From Pythium myriotylum (Eukaryota; Oomycota; Peronosporomycetes; Pythiales; Pythiaceae): DNA of 64,000 nt. The stretch's first letter is position 1; every line of letters begins with the position of its first letter. The position numbers were made by a program, and so were the translations under genes. The notes beneath the pieces were generated by a model that was given only the letters and a program-made list of their open reading frames with translations, did not search any database and was not told where the DNA came from. Positions 1 to 11,326 of the stretch are shown here, in pieces. The stretch spans positions 124,001-188,000 of the forward strand of contig JALJCQ010000039.1 in the NCBI GenBank assembly GCA_023091665.1, written 5' to 3'.

Positions 1-3000
1 GCCAAGGTCGATGACATCAAGTTGTTTGATCTCGTGCTCGAGCGTGCGACTGCGCAGCAGCATTTTCATCTCATGCAGAATGAGATTGCCGGTAAGAAGG
101 CCGATGGCCGCAAGCAGCAGCCTTCCAAGGGGGGTTCCAAGAAGGAGCAGCCGAAGGCGCAACCTCCCGCCGTCCGGGGTGACGGCGGCGCCGATGGCGC
201 AAAGCCACCACCACGTACTGGGTGTTGGTTCTGCAAGAAGAATCACTGGCTTCGTGATTGCCCCACAGCCTATGAGGAAGAGAAGGTCAAAGCGCTTCAA
301 GACATGAAGCGCGCCAAGGTCAAGGCGGTGCGCATTGCTGGCTCAGAGCCGTCGCGCAACATGGTTGTGGTCAACGACGTGTTCGAGTTACCGTTCGTTG
401 CCGACACCGGCGCCGACTGCAGTATCATCTCACGACACGTAGTCCAAGAGTTGGAGGACCTCGGCATTGTGCCGTCTCTGAAGGTACTCAGGGTCCCGGT
501 CCTTGTGGAAACCGCCGGTGGTGGGAGTCGAATGTGCTATGAAGAGTGTCACGTGGACCTCAGGATTGGCACCGCCGCCGGTAGTGTCAATGTGCGGAAT
601 GTGCACTGTCTCGTGATGGAAGGTGAAGAGTCCAGTTTCCTGATGGGCCGCGACGCCTTGCGGTCGCTCGGGGTGGACATCGACCACATGCTCGAGCAGC
701 TGGCCAAGCCCGCTGAGGACTATGACGAGGACGGGTCTGATGACTTCGACATTGGCAAGGATGCCAACGCGGAGCTGACAGCAGAACTCGAGCGCATGTT
801 GGCTGAGGCTAAGGCCAACGGCTGCTCGCCGTCGACGCTTCGCCGCCTGGAAGCGATCGTGAATAACTATCGTGACTGTTTCCGTGTGCGACTCGGCCCG
901 GACGAACCAGCCAAGGTCGAGCCACTCAAGGCCAAGTTGAAGCCCGACGCAGCGCCGTTTCGATGCCGACCGCGCCGCTACCCTGCAGACCAAAGTGCAT
1001 TTCTGAAGAAGTATGTGCAAGAGCTGGAGCAGTTTGGCTTCGTGCGCCGAAACAACCGCAGTCGCTGGGCGTGCGCTCCGGTATTGGTGCGGAAGTCCGG
1101 TGGTGGATTCCGCATCACGACCGACTACAGGCCGGTCAACCGCCACACCGTCCCGATTGCCGGTTCTACTCCGAACCTCTCGGTCGTCAAGAATCGCGTC
1201 CAAGGCGCCAAGGCGTTTGGCAAGTTTGACCTGTTCGTTTGGCAAGTTTGACCTGTTCAAAGGGTTCTGGCAGTTCCCTTTGGACGAGGAGAGCCAGGAA
1301 GTGTACAGCTTTATGACCGATGAGGGTGTCTTTACCCCCACGCGTGTGCCGCAAGGAGCGATGGACTCTGCGGTTCATTTCCAGTCGCAGATGCAAGACG
1401 TGTTTGCCGACATGATGTTCTCGGCGGTCCTGATCTGGATTGACGACCTTATTGTCTTCGGTGGGAATGATGATGAATACCTCGAACGTCTGTCCGAGTT
1501 CTTCCAGGTGCTCGCCGAGCGCAACATCAAGCTCAGTGCGACCAAGAGCACGCTGTACGCGTCGTCGGTGACGTTCTGTGGCCGTATCATCGACGGCGAT
1601 GGTGTGCGCCAAGATCCCGAACGCGTCCGAGCTCTCGTGGAGCTGCCGCTGCCGCGCAACGCCGGCGAGCTACAGTACTTTGTGTGTGCGGCCAACTGGA
1701 TGCGTGACTGCCTTGTCGACTTTGCACGTGTCTTCGCTCCGCTCCAGACCAAGCTCGATGATGCTTTGAAGGGGACCGGTCGCCGCGCCAGAGACGCTGT
1801 GAAGGTCGCTCTAGAATGGTCCGAGCAGGAGAAGCAGGCTTACCAAGCTGCGCTGCAGTTGCTCTCGAACCCAGCGATGCTCGCTTATCCGGCTGATGGA
1901 GATACTGTTTGCGTCTTTACGGATGCGTCAGACCTTGGTTGGGCAGTCGTAGTGACCAAGGTGATGGAGTGGAAGCCAGAGGTACCGGTGGTGTCACAGT
2001 CGCACGAGCTCTTGGTGTGCAAGAGCGGTTGTTTCAAGGGCCCGCAGATCAACTGGTCTGTCATTGAGAAAGAGGCCTTTCCAATCGTTCGGGCGTGCGC
2101 TGACTTGGGGTATATGCTTCAGCGTCCCGAGGGATTCAAGCTTTTCTGTGACCACGCCAACCTTATCAAGGTCTTCTGTCCGATGCAAGAGGTCAAGCAG
2201 CACGTGCGCGGTAAGCTATTGCGATGGTCAATGCAGCTCGTGGGCCAACGGTACACTATCGAGCATATCGCCGGCACCGACAACGTCTGGGCCGACTTGG
2301 TGTCTAGATGGGGTCCATGGGATACTCCGAAGGTCAGTGTCAAGGCGGCGCGCACACGAGCTCAAGGTCAAGGGAGTGTGCTCCGCCCACTACAAGACCA
2401 GACTTTCGAATGGCCGTCGCTCGAGGAGCTCAAGAATGAGCAGGGCTTGTATGTGAGGCATGCGCCCGACGGTCACGAGATCGACGAAGGGATGGTGTTT
2501 GTTGGTGACAAGTTGTGGGTACCCAGTCAGTCTCGCGCCCTTCTCCAGAGAATGCTGGTGGTGGCCCACTGTGGTCCACAAGGACATCGTGGGGAGCAAG
2601 TGGTCCTGGACCAGCTCAACCAGTCGTTCTCGATTGCTCGGGTCCGCCAGCTCGTGCGCGAGTTCATGAAAAGGTGCCTTTTGTGCAAGCAGCTCAAGGG
2701 CGGCAAGCTCATCCAGAGACCTTGGGGCGAGCACGACTATGCCACGGCGCCCAATGAGGTGATTCATCTGGACTTTATGTATATGGGCAAGTCCAAGGGC
2801 GTCGAGAGGTATGTCTTGGTCGTGAAGGACGAGCTCACGCACTACATCGAGTTGGTCGCGAGCCCGGGTCCGACGTCGGAGGCCGCAGTCCGAGCGATAC
2901 TGGACTGGGTCAAGCGATTTGGTCTGCCCGGCAAGTGGGTGACGGACCAAGGGTCTCACTTCACCAGCATTGTGATGGCCGAGGTGCGTGAACAGCTTGG

Positions 3001-3460
3001 CGCCTTGCACCGACTGATTCCAGTCTACTCGCCGTGGCTGAATGGCACAGTGGAGCGTGCCAACACGGACATCCTGCAAGTCACACGTGCATTGCTCTTG
3101 GAACTCCAACTAGACGTCTCCAACTGGCCGTTTGTACTGCCCATAGTGCAAGCGAACCTTAACCAGTCGCCCGTTGCATCTCTTGGTGGCCACTCTCCGA
3201 TGGAACTATTTACTGGGTTTGTCCCCAGCACGGTCCTCGACACGATTATGGTGCCTGACGGGACTCGCGGTACTCGGGACAAATACCGTATTATCGGCGT
3301 GGACGGGGTTGTGGAAAGGGACACGGTGCGCGAGGCGCTCGACGCGGCCAGGGACAGCCTCCAGGCGATGCATCGTGTTGTCGTCGAGACAGATACAGGT
3401 TCATTGTGTGCGTCATCACTGGCGTCTTCTCCAAAAAGTCTCGACTACAATATCCTCAGC
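1..3460 (+). mobile_element. Ty3/gypsy LTR retrotransposon, internal part, truncated at both ends
   Basis: The stretch encodes, in order, a zinc knuckle, an aspartic protease, a reverse transcriptase, an RNase H and an integrase. This PR-RT-RH-IN order is typical of Ty3/gypsy elements. The 5' LTR and most of gag lie left of the window. On the right the integrase C-terminal region runs into antisense LINE ORF1 sequence near 3460, and no 3' LTR is visible. The exact junction is uncertain by some tens of bases. Confidence 0.9.
1..3460 (+). pseudogene. pol: Ty3/gypsy Gag-Pol polyprotein, frameshifted
   Basis: Two overlapping frames together encode the polyprotein. Frame 1 (to 1251) has a knuckle CWFCKKNHWLRDC at 223-261, with spacing CX2CX3HX4C, one residue short of the usual CX4H. 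It also has the protease active site DTGA at 403-414 and the start of the RT. The second frame (from about 1230) continues the RT, with the catalytic core IDDL at 1439-1450, then RNase H with TDASD near 1921, then an integrase. The integrase has an HHCC-like zinc region near 2560-2690 and a D,D35E triad with codons at 2771, 2945 and 3053. A 22-bp tandem duplication at 1214-1258 separates the frames, so this copy cannot make a full-length Pol. Translation into the window starts upstream; the ATG at 22 is not a real start. The reading past 3460 to 3811 is fortuitous readthrough into LINE sequence. Confidence 0.9.
1214..1258. repeat. 22-bp tandem duplication in the RT coding region
   Basis: The unit beginning GTTTGGCAAGTTTGACC occurs twice in direct succession. 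The extra copy adds 22 bp, which is not a multiple of three and accounts exactly for the frame change between the two halves of pol. It looks like a slippage or break-repair duplication. Confidence 0.93.
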
Positions 3461-5651
3461 CTTCTGGAAGAAAGGAGTGACCGTGAGTTGCTCAAGTCGC
3501 GGCTTTTGTACTGGTGGCAGCTCCCCGCCAGGTGGGTTCCACTGGAGTCGGGTGCGCGGCGCGTCAGGTCGCTTGCGATCGACCATTTTGTGCGCTGCGG
3601 ATTGGCGAGGTTGACGCGTGTTGGGTTCTCGGACAACTTCAGCTTTCGCGTCATTGTCGAAGACCGCATGCGGGCGATCGATTTGTTCCCTCGCGCGCTT
3701 CTCCCCGACCGCTATCGTCCTCACAGCGTCAGCTCCAGGAACCGATATCCATCGTTGCTCAGGGCTGGGCTTTACGTCGACCGGGGTACGACCCGTAGGT
3801 GTTGCCGTTGACGTCTGGTCGTCGTTATGAGAGCCGTACTTAGCGGCAATTTTCGCTCTCGCTGCATCCCCTGCGGCTTGTTTGCGAGCCTTGAGCCGCC
3901 CTAGGGCTTTGGCAAATTCTTGAACTTGAGCACCTTTTTTCTTGCGCTGCTTGGATGCCTTCGCCTGCTTCCGACCAGCTTGTTCGACCTCAGCGACCGG
4001 AGTTGCTGGTTGGGAGTCGGCCGGCAAGCTAATCTTGGGCGGAGACAAGCCTGGAGCGACCGCAGCGTAAAGTCTCTCAACCTGGGCGGCGTGCTCTGTT
4101 GCATCCGTTGGGGCCGATTCTAATTCGAGCGCCGCCGTGTCCGGAATTTCGATCGTGCGTTCGTATTTCGCTCGAAGATCAGCCGCGTTCTCTTGGTTCG
4201 TGCATTTGTTTCGGAAGTGCCCGACATCGAGACAAATGGAACAAGGATGCCTCGTGGCTGTGCGTGGCTGGTGTACTCCGATGGTAAAAGTGAACTCACC
4301 CTTCTTCACCGTGAGGCAGCGCACATCTTGAATTCCTTCCGGGGCATCAAAGCTGTTGTAAGTGATGCTCCAGACATGCGTCTCTAGTGAGCGTTCGCCA
4401 ACCGCAGGGATGCCTTTTACGTCGAGTATAGGGAGCCCTTGACCAAGCGCTTGAGCGATGGCTGTCACGTCGGTGATCGGGAGATTAGATCGTCCGAGGA
4501 GATGCAACGGGAAGAGTTGCCGAACCGCGCTCTTGTCGAGGCCCGCACGCTTGTCTTCCTGCTCAAAAGCCGCAGACGCTCGGAGTTTGATGGTCCCAAA
4601 AGGGAATCTAAACGTCGCACCGTCCCATTTGTCGCGTAACTCTGGTCTCACGAATCGAAGTGCGACGAGTTTCCCGTCTTCCGAGATGGTGAACACGTGC
4701 ACGTCCTTGAAGAGTTGAACAGCGTTCTGACGTTCAGTCGTGTTATCTCCTTGCTGATTCAGGCGAACTAGACTTTCGAAGAAATGGTACCGCGCTGTTT
4801 CTGCTGGCCACTTGAGCTGCGCCGGCATCTCCACGAACAGAGTGTACATCATCTTGTCATGCTGGTGCTGGCGTAGTTGGAGTCGGACTGCGAGTGGGTA
4901 AATTTCCGTGGAGAAGTTGGGTTCTTCTGAGAGGAATATTTTCCTTTGTCTCCAGAGCATTTCCGCACGTACTTCGTCCTCGGTAGGATCTCGCTGGAAC
5001 CCATCAGGCATGATACGGTACTCTTTGCGGCAAATCACGTAGGCATCTGCATATAGAGTTTCGTCTTCATACGCTGGAGTTTTCTTTTGTGATTCCCCAA
5101 GCAAGACTTCTCTCGCATTTGCCCAAATGTTTTGCTCGGACTTAGGAGTGCCGAGGCTGGAGCTGTTGTCGTTGCCGTGTCCCGTCTCGGATCCTTTCGC
5201 ATTAGCATCGTTTTTCTTTCCCTTCGCCGCCGCCAATTTGGGCTTACGTCGACTGTTGGAAGCTGCTGGTTGGTCGGAGTCCGCTGCTTGCGCCGCAGCA
5301 ACCGTCGCCGGTGGGGCCGGCTTTTGCTGCGCAGCTGCAGCGTTGGCGCTGACCGACTTCGGGCGCACCTCTGTGCGTTTCGCAACTACGTACTTCCGAG
5401 TGGCGGGCTTGCCGCTTTTCCTCTTGGCGTCGGGCGCGGCTCCAATGGAGAAGGTAACTTCAGACCCGCTGGCGAGAGAGGGGGCCGCTACCACGGCTTT
5501 CTTCGCTTGCGAGACCGAAGGCGAGTTGAGCGCAGTGGGTGCTGCCGGCGTCGGCGGCGAAGAGGGCTGTATGTGCCTCTCGCTGCCGCCGCCATCGCCG
5601 GCACCACCCCCTCCATCGGGGGGGGGGGGGGGGGTCTTTCGTGGACGTCAT
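3416..5651 (-). pseudogene. LINE copy A ORF1 protein, N-terminal part
   Basis: The start is the ATG at 5651 (MTSTKDPP), matching the starts of copies B and D (MTSTTDPPDGG and MTSTHDPPDGG). A run of 17 G at 5618-5634 shifts the frame just after the start; the open frame resumes at 5494 with MVAAPSLASG. The product has a low-complexity Ala/Lys-rich N-terminus, the conserved ORF1 region beginning at YRIMPDGFQR, and a CCHC knuckle CSICLDVGHFRNKC (CX2CX4HX4C). Basic low-complexity sequence follows. It ends in 15-20 residues of non-homologous sequence from the Ty3 side. The OTU-like domain of the other copies would have followed and is lost. The knuckle suggests RNA or DNA binding, by analogy with other ORF1 proteins. 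Confidence 0.85.
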
Positions 5652-5825
5652 GTTCGTAACGGGGGTGAACGTCCCTCGGTTAAGTGAGACTTCCGATCGC
5701 TCCGTCTGTAGAACACGGCCGAACCTTGTCCGCTGAGACCTGCTGTTACTGACTCCCGGGGTGGGCGTCGATTGGTCAAAACTTGCCGCTTGGAGTCGGT
5801 GACTGGATGCCGCAAATTCTGATCT
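3465..5825 (-). mobile_element. LINE copy A: intact 5' end, 3' three-quarters missing
   Basis: On the minus strand the element begins at about 5825 with a 5' UTR that resembles the 5' ends of copies B, C and D (an AATTTGC-containing terminus). It continues through the N-terminal half of ORF1 and stops abruptly after the peptide QLTVTPFFQ near 3470. The rest of ORF1 and all of ORF2 are absent, replaced by the Ty3 element. LINEs normally lose their 5' end, so losing the 3' end implies a later deletion or recombination with the Ty3 copy. Confidence 0.85.
5618..5634. repeat. G17 homopolymer
   Basis: Seventeen consecutive G lie at codons 7-12 of LINE A ORF1 (C on the coding strand). Related copies have a short C run here in GACCCNCCC context, so expansion caused the frameshift. 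The length could also be partly an assembly artefact. Confidence 0.9.
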
Positions 5826-6256
5826 CTGCTCTGTTGAAGTCACCTTCACCCACACGAACATTTGGCCGCTCGACAGTGCCATTTTCAGAAGTCTGTCTCT
5901 CGTCAGCTTGCTCAGATTCAATATCTGCTTGGGTGCTTCCCAAGCCACGCAACCGGATGGTGTGGTTGACTTCCGTGGCGCTGCTCCAGGCTCGCCAACA
6001 GGGCAGCTCCACGAAAACAGACGAATTCGAACGATTCGAGCGTGCGATTCCAAAGCCGCCTTATCAATCGCAAACACGTATACATCGGCGTCCTCCAAGT
6101 CTCTCATTCCGGAATCTGCTTCCTCCCAAGCAACCACCACCACCACATCACCCACCACATCACCCACCACCCAGTACCACCACCACCACCACCACCCAGT
6201 ACCACCACCACCACCACCACCACAAAGCCAAAGACAACACCAACAAACCACAAGTC
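5826..6256 (+). promoter_or_regulatory. 5' flank and leader of pectate lyase copy 1
   Basis: From about 5872 this sequence matches the region upstream of the intact right-hand copy (28244-28595) with few changes, so it is part of the inverted duplication. The last 130 bp are an imperfect CAC-rich microsatellite (about 6125-6225), longer than in the right-hand copy. Long open frames through it encode only repeat-derived His/Pro/Thr runs and are not taken as coding. The 47 bp between 5826 and 5872 match neither the LINE nor the other arm. Confidence 0.6.
6125..6225. repeat. CAC/CCCAGTAC microsatellite in the leader
   Basis: Runs of CAC are interspersed with CACATCACC and CCCAGTAC units. The matching stretch upstream of the intact copy (28275-28340, reverse strand) is shorter, so the array has changed length since the duplication. 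Confidence 0.85.
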
Positions 6257-6696
6257 ATGGCCCGCATCCTCACCACCGTCACCACCGTCGCCGCCGTCTG
6301 CGCCGCCGCGCTCGCAACCACCACTCAAGCCGCCTCCGTGCCCACCGGAGCGTGGCCCAAGAGCGCGGGCACCGTCTCCAACAAAGGAGCCATCACCGTC
6401 GCGCCCGGAGCCGTCTTCGACGGCAAGATGAAGACCTACGAGCGATCCGACATCACGTGCCAGGGCCAGAAAGAAGGCGGCGTCAAGGACGCCATGTTCA
6501 TCCTCGGCAAGGGCGCCACGCTCAAGAACGTCATCATCGGCAAGAACCAGATGGAAGGCGTCCGCTGCGACGACCACGAGTGCACCATCGAGAACGTCTG
6601 GTGGGACGACGTGTGCGAGGACGCGCTGTCGGTCAAGGGCGGCTCGGCCTCGTCCGTCACCAAGGTCATCGGTGGCGGCGCGCGCAACGCCGACGA
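6257..6696 (+). pseudogene. Pectate lyase (PL3 type) copy 1, piece 1 of 3
   Basis: This is the first 146 codons of a secreted pectate lyase, starting at the same ATG as the intact copy (MARILTTVTTVAAV). It has a signal peptide ending near residue 25 (ATTTQA) and then the PL3-like core up to GGGARNAD. The coding sequence is interrupted at 6696 by LINE B; the frame runs a few more codons into LINE sequence before a stop at 6711. The rest of the gene lies at 15855-16047 and 25957-26212. PL3 enzymes cleave pectate by beta-elimination and act outside the cell. This copy should be inactive, although a short secreted N-terminal fragment could still be made. Confidence 0.93.
6681..6696. repeat. Target-site duplication of LINE B, left copy
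   Basis: CGCGCAACGCCGACGA occurs here and again at 15839-15854, directly flanking LINE B. Both lie in the same pectate lyase reading frame, so deleting the element plus one copy restores the sequence seen in the intact gene. Confidence 0.97.
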
Positions 6697-6731
6697 ATTC
6701 GAATTCAATTGAGGTCTATTGGTTTACTGAT

Positions 6732-9700
6732 CTAGAAACCTATAGCCGGCACTAGGCCACATTTACTGAGGATGACCCTCTCTCCAGTGCGCGATGTCCC
6801 CAGGAAGGAGATCCGCGATGAGTTGGTGCTGCACATGATCAGTCGGGTGGTGCACCTGACTGCTGGCCTACTGTCCATGGCTAGATTTGCTGCCGCGTCT
6901 GCCATCCGGTTAGCTGCCCGTGGGTGGTGATCCCAGGCTTTGACGCCGAGTGTGTCGGCGATTCGGCGCGCTTTCGCGTACTTTCCCTGGAGGATGCGGT
7001 TGAGGGGGGATGTGTATGTCCTCATCTGTCTGATAATAAGCATGCTGTCCCCGACGACGGAGAGTGGCGTCCAGTGGTGCTCTGCCGCTGCTGAGAGGCC
7101 GGCGAGGAGACCTTCATACTCGGCTTGATTGTTCGTGGTGGAGGGATCAGCAAAAGCTCTGGCTGCAGAGAAGATGACTTCAGCGCCCGTCCCGTCAGAG
7201 GCGATTCGGACAACCACCGCCCCAGCTCCTCCTGGCCCCGGGTTGCCACGGGAACCTCCGTCGAAAAAGAGGAGATACTGCTCTCCCTGGCGAGTACTGC
7301 CGGAGAGGGGTTGGTCTTGCCCGGGTGCGCCGTCGCGGATCAGCTGGATGGCAGTTGCGGTATGCGGAGTTGCTTGAGGCACTCGAGAGCGTCAGCTATG
7401 CCGCGATCTTGTGTTTGCCATTTCATCAACCGTCCTTGATTCTCCGCCATGGTTTGTTCCCTTGTCCGCCGGAGCAACATCCTCTTCGCATCTTTTTTCG
7501 TCATAGTTGCTCCCGACTCCCATATCTGGTGGGGAATGTCGAGCCAAGGATGTCTGTCGAACCGGACCAGGGCGTCCTGAAGGAAGTCTTGAGCCAGTCG
7601 CGTCGCCTCGGCCGTCGAACAGACCACTCCAACTGCCACTTGGACGTCTGCGACGGGGCTCCAGTGGAGCATATATCTTCCTCTAGCGGGAGCGAGGGTC
7701 CAGACGTCGAGACTGGCTGGCCGTAGAACGATGTCCTCTGGCTGTGCTGGGAGCTCCAGCATGCCGGGATAGTTGAAGACTAATTCGTCACAGAGTTTCC
7801 GGAAACCCCGGGCCAGCTTATCTGGAAGGGGGAAGTCGGCTGTGCGCGGTCTGAACCGCAGGCGGAGGTCGTCCAACCATTCGACATCTAGTAAATCACG
7901 AAAGCGCAACCCTGCCGTGGGAAATTTGTGGAGTTCCTCGTTGGTGACTGGCCGGCCTGTCGCGCTTAGGAGAATTTCTCCTGCCGTCGGGTAAGTGCCG
8001 AGGAGCGTGTGTACGTCAAGTCGCCCGAGTCTTTCCGCTTGGTATCTCCGCAGAGGGGCCAGTGCTTGCGCTACGCCGGAGTAATCGACAAGCAACCAGC
8101 CGTGGTCCCACTCGTGCCTCGGCGGCGCGGAGGCACGCAGGGCAGAGCGCGTCTGCATGTGCAAGTTGACCTCGTCCTCATTTCGTTCCTGCACCAGGAG
8201 AGCCCGTCGTAACTGCACTCCGGTAGCCCCGAGACTTTTCTGGATTGTTGGCGGTTTTGGAGTCTTCCGGTCCGGTCCAGAGTCGATGTTCCCTGCCCCG
8301 TGTGTGTCCAGAAGGATCTTCCCTATGCTCCCGCGGAGACCGACGCAGCGCGTGGCCCATCGTTCGACCGTAGCTACACTGAGGTGTTGTAGTTCGTGCC
8401 TGAGGTTGAGAGTGTTAAGGCCCCCATCTTGCACCGGTTGGAGGGCAACGTGTTTCGCCATCCACGCTCGGGTCTTACGTGTGCCCTCCACCGCGAGGGA
8501 GCCGGTCCAAGTGAACGAGTCGATCAATTTTTGCCATCGGTCCACGATAGTCGAGCTCGGCCAATAATGGCGTGCAATGTACAGGAACTGCGGAAGGAGA
8601 ATCGCTCGGAGCAGTTTGGCGCGTTGGCGCACGTTAGTGGTCTTGAGTTCCGCCAGGAAGAGACGCGCACGAGTCTTCTGCATTGTCATGTCCCAGATTG
8701 TGACCAATGAGGGCGAGCTGGCCACTTGTCCTCCGAGAAGACGGGTCAAATCCCGCTCAGCAGCGATGGTGAAGCCTGCCCCTTCTGCTGTTCCGCGATC
8801 CGCGCCTTTGTTGAAGAACACAACGACGCTTTTGGTGAGATTGACTTTCAACCCAGAGGCGCTGTGGAAGGTGTCGAGAACCGTGGAGAGTCTCTCAAGA
8901 TGCCGAGGATGTTGTAGGTAGACGGTGGTGTCGTCTGCGTAACCCGCTGCTCTGACGTCTTCTCCTGTCGGGAGCGTGATTCCGCGCAACTCCGTATCGT
9001 GCTCGATGACCTTGTACAATAGGTCCACCGCAAGTACGAACAGTGTCGGCGCCAGCGGGCAGCCTTGTCTAATGCCGTTGAGTATTTGGTGTTCAGAGGA
9101 GACTTCTGCGTTCGCCACAAACTCCGCGGTCGTCGCGAGATGCATCTGGCGCGCTGCGGCAACGAAGCGCGGGGGAAAACCTAACCTGGAGAGGGCACGA
9201 GTGAGAAAGGTTCTGTCCAGAGAATCGTACGCTTTTTCGAAGTCCAGCAACACAGCAACGGCATCCGCAAGCTGCCCATCCGTGTTGGCCACTGCCTGCA
9301 GAGCATGAAAAGTGTCTAGTGCATCATGTACCTGCCGTCCAGGGACGAAACCGAATTGGGTTGGCGAGACAAGTTCCGCAAGATGCGGCCTGACGCGGTT
9401 CAAAAGAAGCCTGGAGTAGATTTTGTAATCCGTGTCGAGGAGAGCAATTGGTCGAAAGTCCAACCCTGTCCGGGGCTTGACCGTTTTTGGAATGCAAGCG
9501 ATTGTGGCCTTCTTGAAGCTGGGGGGAAGTATGTTCGTCTTGTGCCATAAGTTGAACATCGGAGTGAGTGCCTCGACAACTACGTCAGCATATTCATGAT
9601 ACCAGTCATTCGGCAGTCCATCTGGGCCACTTGCTTTGCCTCTCGGGCACGACTTCAAGGCTGCGAGCACCTCATCTTCAGTGAAGTCGTCGTCGAGCGA

Positions 9701-11326
9701 CCCGAGGTCGACACGTTCCGTCTGCGGAGGGAGTTGAGCGAAGAAGGCGTCGATATCTGCCTCTGGCATCTGCCCACGCTGGGTTATCGCGTCCCAGGCG
9801 CACGCAAGGCGGTCCGCCACCGGCTTGTCCTCGTCGCCAGGTTCGTCTGGTAAGGTCACTACCGTAGTCCCTCTCGGTAGTGCGTACCGTTGGAAGAACG
9901 CCCTTTCTGCCTCAGGTGTGCCGGAAAGAGCCAGTCGCCAGCGTTGTCGTCGTCTTCTGCTTGTCCTCCTGCGGTGCAGTCGAATGATCTCGGCCCTGAT
10001 GTTTTGTACTTCCACACTGGCTGCTGAGCCCGCTTCCCCGTTGAGCGTGAGCGCGTGTCGTAACGCCCGGTAGAGTCGCTTGCGGCGCTGCTGGTATGCT
10101 CGCCGTTGTTGGCGTCTGCAGTCACGTACAATCGCTAACGAGGCGCGACGAATTTCTGCTTTGCATTCATCCCAGAGAAGTGCTGTTTCAACAGCGCTGG
10201 CTCCGTGGCTGGTGGCAATGAAGCGTTGCAAAAGGTCGACACACACCTCGTCTACTGCGTCCTGACAACCGAAGGGCAGCGGGTACCGCAGGCCTTGTCG
10301 TCGGCGCTTCCCAGCCCGTCTCGGTTTCCCTTATGAGCAGACGTATTCCATCAGTACAGCATCGTGGTCACTATCCAATACCGGTGGCCGCGTGTGCACA
10401 TTCAGCACATGAGGAAGGTAGCGTGTGCTGACATACCAACGATCCAATCGACTGGAGGCAAGACCGCCGCCTTTACGTTGGTACCGAAAAGTATGGTGGC
10501 GCGCGTGGAAATCCTGCTTGTCCGCGTCCGAGTGGGCCTTGTCTACGTCGTGCTGTAGGGTATCTCGAAGTCTCCAGTGCGCTAACAGGTCGTGCAGCGC
10601 GGGCGAGTCATGAACGTCTGTTGTGAGGCTGCTTCTGTCGCATTCGGAGTTCAAGGTGCAATTGAAGTCGCCGCCTAACAGGATAGGTTCGTTGGGTTGG
10701 GGGCACTTCAAAAGGTCGCGAAAGAACTTCTCTCTCTGCTTTTTCCGTCCACTTGGCGCGTACATATTGATTATCACGTGAGTTCGACCGTCGATGTCGG
10801 CGCTGACAGCCATGAAACGGGCAGACCAGTGAGACCTCCAGTTGGGCTTGACAGTGGTGACGGGGCCACCCGGACGACACAGGATGGCAACTCCTTTCTC
10901 ATGGGTCTCCGTCTCTACCCAGAATGACCAATCCAGATCTGTCCGTCCCCATCCTCTGGCATAATCCGCTTGCAGCTGCGCCACCACTTTCGGCGCTGTC
11001 GGTGCTTCTTGCAAGAGAATGAAGTCCGGCTGCTGACCGTCCAGCCGTGCTCGTAGCCCGCCGAACCAGTCTTCCGCGTTGGAGAGACCTCGAACGTTCT
11101 GTGTGACGCATGTAATGGGTACGAACAACCATTGCGAGCGAGTTGGTCGACGCTTAGGGCGCCGGTTCCTGTCCTCGTTCCTGATTGATCGTCTCGTACT
11201 CGGCTTGACCGCCTGGTCAGCAGCTGACCCGGCGGGTGACCCATCCGCCTCGCGAGCGGTAGGGTCAGGCACCGTGAAGGTGCCTTTAGCAGCGTCGTGG
11301 TGCCGCACCAGCTGGCTTGACGCCAA
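6732..11326 (-). pseudogene. LINE copy B ORF2: APE endonuclease, RT, RNase H (broken)
   Basis: The first part (11326-10331) is an AP-type endonuclease with TQNVRGL, LLQEAP, NMYAPSG, GGDFN, SSRLDR and SDHD motifs. It ends in a TAA where copy D has a TAT codon; the same frame resumes (to 7340) with the reverse transcriptase (RLLLNRVRP, GIRQGCPLAP, AGYADDTTVYL near 8930). Near 7380 about 170 codons are missing relative to copies C and D, including the CX2C...HX4C zinc finger. The frame changes there, and the last part (7382-6732) is a type I RNase H (FFDGGSRGNPGPGG, NNQAEY, GDS). The ORF2 start at 11326 overlaps the end of ORF1 by about 40 nt. This copy cannot encode a complete ORF2 protein. Confidence 0.92.

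Noticed and set aside
430..1341. A 303-codon antisense frame in the Ty3 pol
   Set aside because: It overlaps protease and RT coding sequence on the other strand and crosses the 22-bp duplication; no motif is seen.
5783..6712. Long open frames through the CAC repeat upstream of pectate lyase copy 1, and the matching ones at 27339-28561
   Set aside because: The upstream part encodes repeat-derived His/Pro/Thr runs; the signal peptide at ATG 6257 / 28243 marks the real start.
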